This document shows, piece by piece, positions 4,483 through 8,553 of a stretch of 8,553 nucleotides of DNA. The DNA is from Ruminococcus sp. UBA4321 (GTDB taxonomy: Bacteria > Bacillota > Clostridia > Oscillospirales > Ruminococcaceae), in assembly GCA_002393815.1 (NCBI GenBank), contig DGUB01000122.1:1-8553 (forward strand), given 5' to 3'. The notes below the pieces were generated by a model, which ran no database searches, had not been told where the DNA came from, and worked only from the letters and a program-made list of their open reading frames with translations. Each line of letters starts with the position of its first letter. The stretch's first letter is position 1. The translations under genes and the position numbers were made by a program.

Positions 4483-5497
4483 ATTTTTTCATACTCCTGT
4501 GCAGCATCATCCAAATGACAACCGGCGCACCGAATACAGCCGTTACTGTGCTGATGCTCAATTCCGTCGGTGCAAACAGATTCCGAGCAAGCAAATCACA
4601 TCCCAGACAGAATACCCCTCCGCCGAGAAATGCTGCCGGGATGATGATTATCGGCTTTGCCGTTCCGAACAGTGTTTTCATCAGATGCGGTACAGCCACT
4701 CCGACAAATGATACAGGTCCTGCAAATGCCGTCACACAGGCTGACAAAATACTCGACAGCAAGATGACTGTTATCCTGAATTTTTTCAGATTGACTCCCA
4801 GATTTTCAGCATAGGCTTCTCCCAGCTGATAGGCATTCAGAGGTTTCGACATCAGAAATGTCAGTATCACACATGTCAGAACAATTGCCGTCATCAGCCG
4901 GACATCCTGCCAGTCTGTTCCCGAAAAACTTCCCATTGACCAGTTATGCAGATTTACAATATTCGCATCATCCGCAAAGGCAACAATCAGTTCCGTCACA
5001 GCAGAACAGATATAGCCTAACATGACTCCGCTGACAATCAGCAGAGACATGCTTCTGACTTTTCCGGAAATCAGCAGAATCCAGCCCATTGAGAGCATCG
5101 CCCCTAAAAAAGAAGCAAGTACCATCATCCATGAACTGACGGAAATGCCAATCTGTAATGCGGTCACCATCACGAGTGCAACTGCCAGTTTCGCACCGGA
5201 TGAAATTCCCAGTACAAAAGGTCCTGCTATCGGATTTCCAAAAAAACATTGCAGAAGAAATCCCGAAACTGAAAGCGCACCGCCCAGCAGAAAAGCCGCT
5301 GAAATCCGGGGCAGACGAATCCTCAGGAGAATGTTCTGTGCTGTTGTATCTGAACTGTTTCCGGTCAGAACTCCGAGCATTTTTGATAACGTCATCTGAC
5401 TGGAACCTGTCAGAAGATTCAGACAGAAAAATAATAATACACATACTGTCAGAAATAAAAATCCTGCAAGATATCTGGATTTTCGATTGAATTTCAT
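4475..5497 (-). CDS. ABC transporter permease, FecCD/BtuC family
   Basis: A 340-residue, very hydrophobic membrane protein of the iron-siderophore/haem/cobalamin importer class; about ten membrane helices are expected, and the family works as a homodimer. Family motifs in order: LRIRLPRISAAFLLGGALS (58-76), the FGNPIAGPFVLGISSGA stretch (86-102), HNWSMGSFSG (184-193), LGEAYAENLGVN (225-236, beside the ATPase contact), and GPVSFVGVAVPH (260-271, the coupling segment). MKTLFG follows where ARLLVG-type sequence is common. AAGGGGG lies about 6 nt before the ATG. The gap from the binding-protein gene is 11 nt and the overlap with the ATPase gene is 8 nt. Substrate cannot be told from the permease alone. 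Confidence 0.95.
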   Translation of the reverse strand: MKFNRKSRYLAGFLFLTVCVLLFFCLNLLTGSSQMTLSKMLGVLTGNSSDTTAQNILLRIRLPRISAAFLLGGALSVSGFLLQCFFGNPIAGPFVLGISSGAKLAVALVMVTALQIGISVSSWMMVLASFLGAMLSMGWILLISGKVRSMSLLIVSGVMLGYICSAVTELIVAFADDANIVNLHNWSMGSFSGTDWQDVRLMTAIVLTCVILTFLMSKPLNAYQLGEAYAENLGVNLKKFRITVILLSSILSACVTAFAGPVSFVGVAVPHLMKTLFGTAKPIIIIPAAFLGGGVFCLGCDLLARNLFAPTELSISTVTAVFGAPVVIWMMLHRSMKKYE

Positions 5498-5508
5498 AAC
5501 ACGCCCCC

Positions 5509-6636
5509 TTATTGCAGTCTGTGCAGAAATGTCAGATTTCCGGCATTATCGTCCGTCAGAATGGCATGTAAATCATAAATCATATCCGCTGCGCCTGTCG
5601 TCTGCTGAAACAGGCTCTGTTCCGTACACCAGACATCGCCGTTCTGTACGGCTTTGCAGTCTGAAAGAATGCTGTCTTTTTCGATAAGCTGTTCCATCGT
5701 TTCGAGACTGCCTTCAATCGTGCCGTTATAAATCAGAATATCACAGTCTTTGACGGTTTCATAAAAGACTTCCATCTGAATATTCATCGTAGAAAGAGCA
5801 TTTTCTTCTACATGCAAATCCTCTGCCGTGAAAGCATACCGCCCACCGGCGAGGGCTATCATCTGCGCGACATAATCACCGGGCTTATGAATCGTCACAT
5901 AACCATTCGGATTGACGCTGAAAAATGCGACTGTTTTCTTATCCTCTTCCAGAATTTCCGATAAAGATAATTTTTCAAAATCCGCTGTTTTTTCAGAAAA
6001 GAAAGTTTCTGCCTCCCGTTCTTTTCCGAGCAGAAGTCCGTAAAGCTTTATCCACTCCATGCGCCCCAGCGGATGCGCTTCATAACTGGAACGTTCCACA
6101 AGTACCAGAATTCCTAATGCTTCAAGCTGTTCTTTTGTTTCCGGACTGTGATAAATCATCGTAGATTCTATGGCAATCTGACATTGATTTTCAAGAATCA
6201 ATTCATAATCAGGTGCGCTGTACTTTCCGGCATAGAGCATCTTTCCGGATTGCAGCGCATCTTTTACATGCGGAAGCGACCAGTTCTGTTCGCTTGTGGA
6301 TGTCAGCAGAATGCTGTCCAGGGAATTGATACCATCAAATAAATCTGCTGCCGAAGATGCCGCAACATAAAAATTTTCTAACGGCTGCTGTAAAATTATC
6401 ATAGTATCTGAATGTTCCGGAACAGAGATTCCCTCCGGGACAAGCAGATATTCCGCACCATCTGCAATGTTGATTTCTGCACAGCCGTTTTCGAGATAAT
6501 CCACAGAAAACTGTTCGGCATAGGTCAGGTTCATGCTTCCGGTTTTCGGGGAAGATTCTGCTGATTCCGGCAGTGCCTTTCCGCATCCGCAGAAAAGGCA
6601 TACGCCGGTCAGGATGAAACATATCAGACGTTTCAT
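5509..6636 (-). CDS. ABC transporter substrate-binding lipoprotein, FecB/BtuF class
   Basis: A 375-residue extracellular lipoprotein that would deliver ligand to the FecCD permease. The signal peptide is short and ends in FCGC, with the likely lipidated Cys at C18 (C16 is a non-standard alternative). A spacer to about residue 35 is followed by the two-lobe binding domain. The stretch YSAPDYELILENQC (139-152), IESTMIYHSPE (156-166) and SSYEAHPLGRMEWIK (183-197) is characteristic of the class III binding proteins, with E194 a likely docking residue for the permease. The C-terminal lobe includes DCDILIYNG and DVWCTEQ. The ATG overlaps the stop of the upstream lipoprotein (ATGA, 4 nt), and no clear ribosome site precedes it, so coupled translation is likely. 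Ligand by context: a metallo-tetrapyrrole or metal chelate. Confidence 0.92.
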   Translation of the reverse strand: MKRLICFILTGVCLFCGCGKALPESAESSPKTGSMNLTYAEQFSVDYLENGCAEINIADGAEYLLVPEGISVPEHSDTMIILQQPLENFYVAASSAADLFDGINSLDSILLTSTSEQNWSLPHVKDALQSGKMLYAGKYSAPDYELILENQCQIAIESTMIYHSPETKEQLEALGILVLVERSSYEAHPLGRMEWIKLYGLLLGKEREAETFFSEKTADFEKLSLSEILEEDKKTVAFFSVNPNGYVTIHKPGDYVAQMIALAGGRYAFTAEDLHVEENALSTMNIQMEVFYETVKDCDILIYNGTIEGSLETMEQLIEKDSILSDCKAVQNGDVWCTEQSLFQQTTGAADMIYDLHAILTDDNAGNLTFLHRLQ

Positions 6637-7574
6637 GATGCTTTTACAGATTCTGAATCGAAATACAAAGTATATTCGATTTCATAAGGCTGACTCATAG
6701 CAGTGGTATCAGCAGAAACAGGCATCGGATAATCAAAGCCAGGCACCGGAATTTCAAAAACAGAATATTCTTCCGTGCTGACAGGTTCAAACTTTTCGCC
6801 GTTTACGAGCATGTAATCATATTTGTTACTGCTCCAGATGATTTCCGCAGAGGCACTGCCATCAGATACGGTCAGTTTCGCCGGAGAGGAAACAGAAGCC
6901 TTTCCGGAACCGCCTTCGAGTGTGACTTCTATCGTATATTCACCGTCAGCAAGTCCAAGGCTTTCCACAGTTGTGAATCTTGATTCCACAAACGCATCCG
7001 CCGGGAGAGAATCCGCACGAATCAGCAGAGTGCGGTCATACCATTTTTCTTTCTTCTTGCTGTATGCTGAACACGGAATTTCGGCATCCAGAGCCTGCAC
7101 CGGAATCGTAAAGACATGAACGCCGTCTGCATTTTCTTTGTAGGGGATATAATCAGCTTCTTCATGAGAAACGGCTTCTTCTGCCGTGCCGGGATAAAGA
7201 TACAGATAGCCTGTACCGCTCATGAACATTTCGGCAGTCATTGCACCGTCTTTTACATGCAGAATGCAGTCCGTAATGCTGAACATGGAAGAACTTGATT
7301 TCATTTCTACAGGATAATCACCATCCAGAAGCGCATCAGCATAGACAGGAGTCATCCCTTCTTCGAGTACTTCTTCATAAGCAACTGTTTCATCCGCAGA
7401 GGCGATTTTCTGTGTTTCTGTTTCGATGGCAGAATCTTCCGGAACAGTTTCCGATTCAACGGCGGAATCCGCCGGAGAAGTCTCCGGCAGATTCCGCTGA
7501 TTTGCGGATTGTCCGCAGGCAGTAATTCCAAGGCTGATTGTGAATACTGTCAGCCAGATGATTAATTTTCTCAT
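6633..7574 (-). CDS. lipoprotein with two NEAT-like domains, probable tetrapyrrole/haem binder
   Basis: A 313-residue surface lipoprotein: signal peptide with lipobox ITAC (C20), then an acidic Glu/Thr/Ser/Ala linker to about residue 75. Two beta-rich domains follow, each opening with the same kind of strand: LLDGDYPVEMKSSSSMF (82-98) and GLADGEYTIEVTLEGG (207-222). Each then has a V-x-DG-x-x-x-A strand (107-114 and 236-243), an aromatic segment (GYLYLYPG, 122-129; YDYML, 252-256) and an F-x-I-P-V strand (155-159, 273-277). This layout resembles NEAT domains of Gram-positive haem uptake, and SSM at 95-97 lies where the haem-contacting 3-10 helix of NEAT domains is found. The match is by eye, so the fold is inferred. 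The ATG overlaps the chelatase stop by 4 nt; AGGAG is 10 nt upstream. Confidence 0.7.
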   Translation of the reverse strand: MRKLIIWLTVFTISLGITACGQSANQRNLPETSPADSAVESETVPEDSAIETETQKIASADETVAYEEVLEEGMTPVYADALLDGDYPVEMKSSSSMFSITDCILHVKDGAMTAEMFMSGTGYLYLYPGTAEEAVSHEEADYIPYKENADGVHVFTIPVQALDAEIPCSAYSKKKEKWYDRTLLIRADSLPADAFVESRFTTVESLGLADGEYTIEVTLEGGSGKASVSSPAKLTVSDGSASAEIIWSSNKYDYMLVNGEKFEPVSTEEYSVFEIPVPGFDYPMPVSADTTAMSQPYEIEYTLYFDSESVKAS

Positions 7575-8553
7575 TCGGATGCTTCTCCTGTCAGACTGTC
7601 GATTGCTGCCTGTGCATGTTCAACATAAATCTGCTGAACGGCTTCATTTTCGCCCAGACCGCGGAGCAGGCATTCGACCTCATAGCCGGCGGATTCAAAG
7701 ACAGATTTCCATGAATCTTCTTCATCGCCAGCCATATCATTGTTAGCATGGTCTCCCGCGACTACCATCAGAGGTTCAAGAATAACTCTCTTATAATTTC
7801 CCTCCTGAACGGCAGAAAGCACATCTTCCACAGAGGGTTCCGCTTCGACTGTGCCGACAAAATAATTTTCATAGCCGTCAGCAGTCAGTAAATCCTGCAT
7901 TTTCTGATATACCTGATTAGAATCGGCTTCCGTGCCGTGACCCATAAAGCAGATAGCTGTTTCGCCGTCATCGTATTCGCTTGTCCAGTCTACAATAGCC
8001 TGTTCCACACGCTTGAAATCTTCCTCAGAAGTCAGAAGGGGTTCACCGAATGCGACATGCTCGAACGCATCGGCATACTGTGCGACTTCTGCGACAACAT
8101 CATTATATTCCAGACCGTTCATCAGATGAGTAGGCTGGATAACCAGATTCTTGACACCGTTATCGACAGCACGGTTCAGAGCGGCATCCACATCATCAAT
8201 CAGAATGCCGTCACGTCTCTGCACATGGTCGATGATGATATTGGCTGTAAATCCTCTGCGGACATCATAATCCGGAAAAGCGTTATCGAGTGCGCCTTCA
8301 ATCGCGCCGATTGTCAGGCGGCGGCTGTCATTGAAACTCGTTCCGAAGCTGACAACAAGCAGTTCATTTTCGCCGATTCCGTCTTCATTGCGGACTTTAT
8401 CAAGACTTGCATCACCGGTATTATAATTTTCCTCGTCATCTTCTTCGTCCTGATTTTCTTCTTCGGCGGAAGTTTCTTCGATTGTAGTTTCTTCTGCTGA
8501 AGTTTCTTCTTCGGGAGCAGTTGTTTCTGCAGTTGTTTCTTCTGCGGAAGTTT
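7571..8553 (-). CDS. cbiK: CbiK-type sirohydrochlorin cobaltochelatase-like protein, exported form, 5' end missing
   Basis: The frame is open to the window edge, giving 326 visible residues without the start. The first 45-50 residues are a repeat-like acidic linker of Glu, Thr, Ser and Ala (units such as SAEETT and ITEETSAEEE), then a CbiK domain opening with ENELLVVSFGTSFNDSR. CbiK inserts cobalt (or iron) into sirohydrochlorin. Metal-binding residues of the family are present: His in FMGHGTEADSN (codon 7937-7939), Glu in GTVEAEP (7844-7846) and His in VAGDHANNDMAGD (7748-7750). Cytoplasmic CbiK is about 260 residues with no such linker; the linker resembles that of the neighbouring lipoprotein, so export is inferred although the signal peptide is off the window. 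A GTG at 8222-8224 is internal and not the start. Its stop overlaps the next gene (ATGA). The role may be chelation, metal exchange or tetrapyrrole binding. Confidence 0.85.
   Translation of the reverse strand, partial: TSAEETTAETTAPEEETSAEETTIEETSAEEENQDEEDDEENYNTGDASLDKVRNEDGIGENELLVVSFGTSFNDSRRLTIGAIEGALDNAFPDYDVRRGFTANIIIDHVQRRDGILIDDVDAALNRAVDNGVKNLVIQPTHLMNGLEYNDVVAEVAQYADAFEHVAFGEPLLTSEEDFKRVEQAIVDWTSEYDDGETAICFMGHGTEADSNQVYQKMQDLLTADGYENYFVGTVEAEPSVEDVLSAVQEGNYKRVILEPLMVVAGDHANNDMAGDEEDSWKSVFESAGYEVECLLRGLGENEAVQQIYVEHAQAAIDSLTGEASE

Noticed and set aside
8222..8224. GTG as the start of the chelatase gene
   Set aside because: The frame continues upstream through the essential LLVVSFGTSF segment of CbiK and the linker to the window edge, so the real start is outside.
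7937..8500. 187-codon plus-strand open frame opposite the chelatase gene
   Set aside because: The opposite strand has a clear CbiK domain with its metal ligands. The plus-strand frame is a by-product of the Glu-rich codons (GAA read as TTC) and has no credible start context.
1..8553. CRISPR arrays, tRNA or rRNA genes, insertion sequences
   Set aside because: No regularly spaced repeats, no tRNA cloverleaf, no rRNA segment and no transposase were found on either strand.

Overview
The window looks like a chromosomal segment of a low- to mid-GC Gram-positive anaerobe, most likely a Clostridia member of the Ruminococcus/Oscillospiraceae or Lachnospiraceae type. The reasons are consensus sigma-A promoters with AGGAG/GAGGTGA ribosome sites, a deoxyxylulose-independent PdxS/PdxT vitamin B6 pair, a MetA with the acetyl-CoA-type residue E111, and lipoproteins with long Glu/Thr/Ser/Ala linkers. 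This assignment is inferred from style; no rRNA or other taxonomic marker is present.

Layout. (1) 1-70 holds an unresolved gene end. A 68-codon zinc-ribbon gene (43-249, minus) follows, with a strong promoter of its own (308-337). (2) 250-703 has no credible protein gene. It contains a series of helices ending in an excellent plus-strand intrinsic terminator (570-594), which I read as an unidentified structured RNA. The pdxS promoter region begins immediately after it. (3) pdxS-pdxT (704-2133, plus) overlap by one base and end in a strong hairpin terminator (2142-2169). (4) metA (2179-3084, minus) is convergent with pdxT. It has a consensus promoter (TTGACA-17-TATAAT, 3309-3337) and a roughly 218-nt leader containing a 22-codon upstream ORF with a strong Shine-Dalgarno, an overlapping Cys-rich 13-codon ORF, and two hairpins. 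(5) 3385-8553 (minus) is a tightly packed operon whose 5' end lies beyond the window. In order of transcription it encodes a CbiK-type tetrapyrrole chelatase with an acidic low-complexity N-terminal extension, a lipoprotein with two NEAT-like domains, a FecB/BtuF-type binding lipoprotein, a FecCD/BtuC permease, and a FecE/BtuD ATPase with an extra C-terminal domain. Junctions are 4-nt overlap, 4-nt overlap, 11-nt gap and 8-nt overlap.

How the genes work together. PdxS and PdxT form PLP synthase. MetA makes O-acetylhomoserine, whose onward conversion to homocysteine uses PLP enzymes; this is a metabolic link only, since the two loci have separate promoters. The five-gene operon most plausibly captures and imports a metallo-tetrapyrrole (haem or a corrinoid/cobalt-porphyrinoid) or its metal. 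A chelatase-family protein that appears to act outside the membrane sits at the head of the visible operon.

The best candidates for something new are the 302-594 structured RNA, the metA leader with its coupled Arg-rich and Cys-rich upstream ORFs, and the chelatase/NEAT-like/ABC operon with its ATPase fusion.
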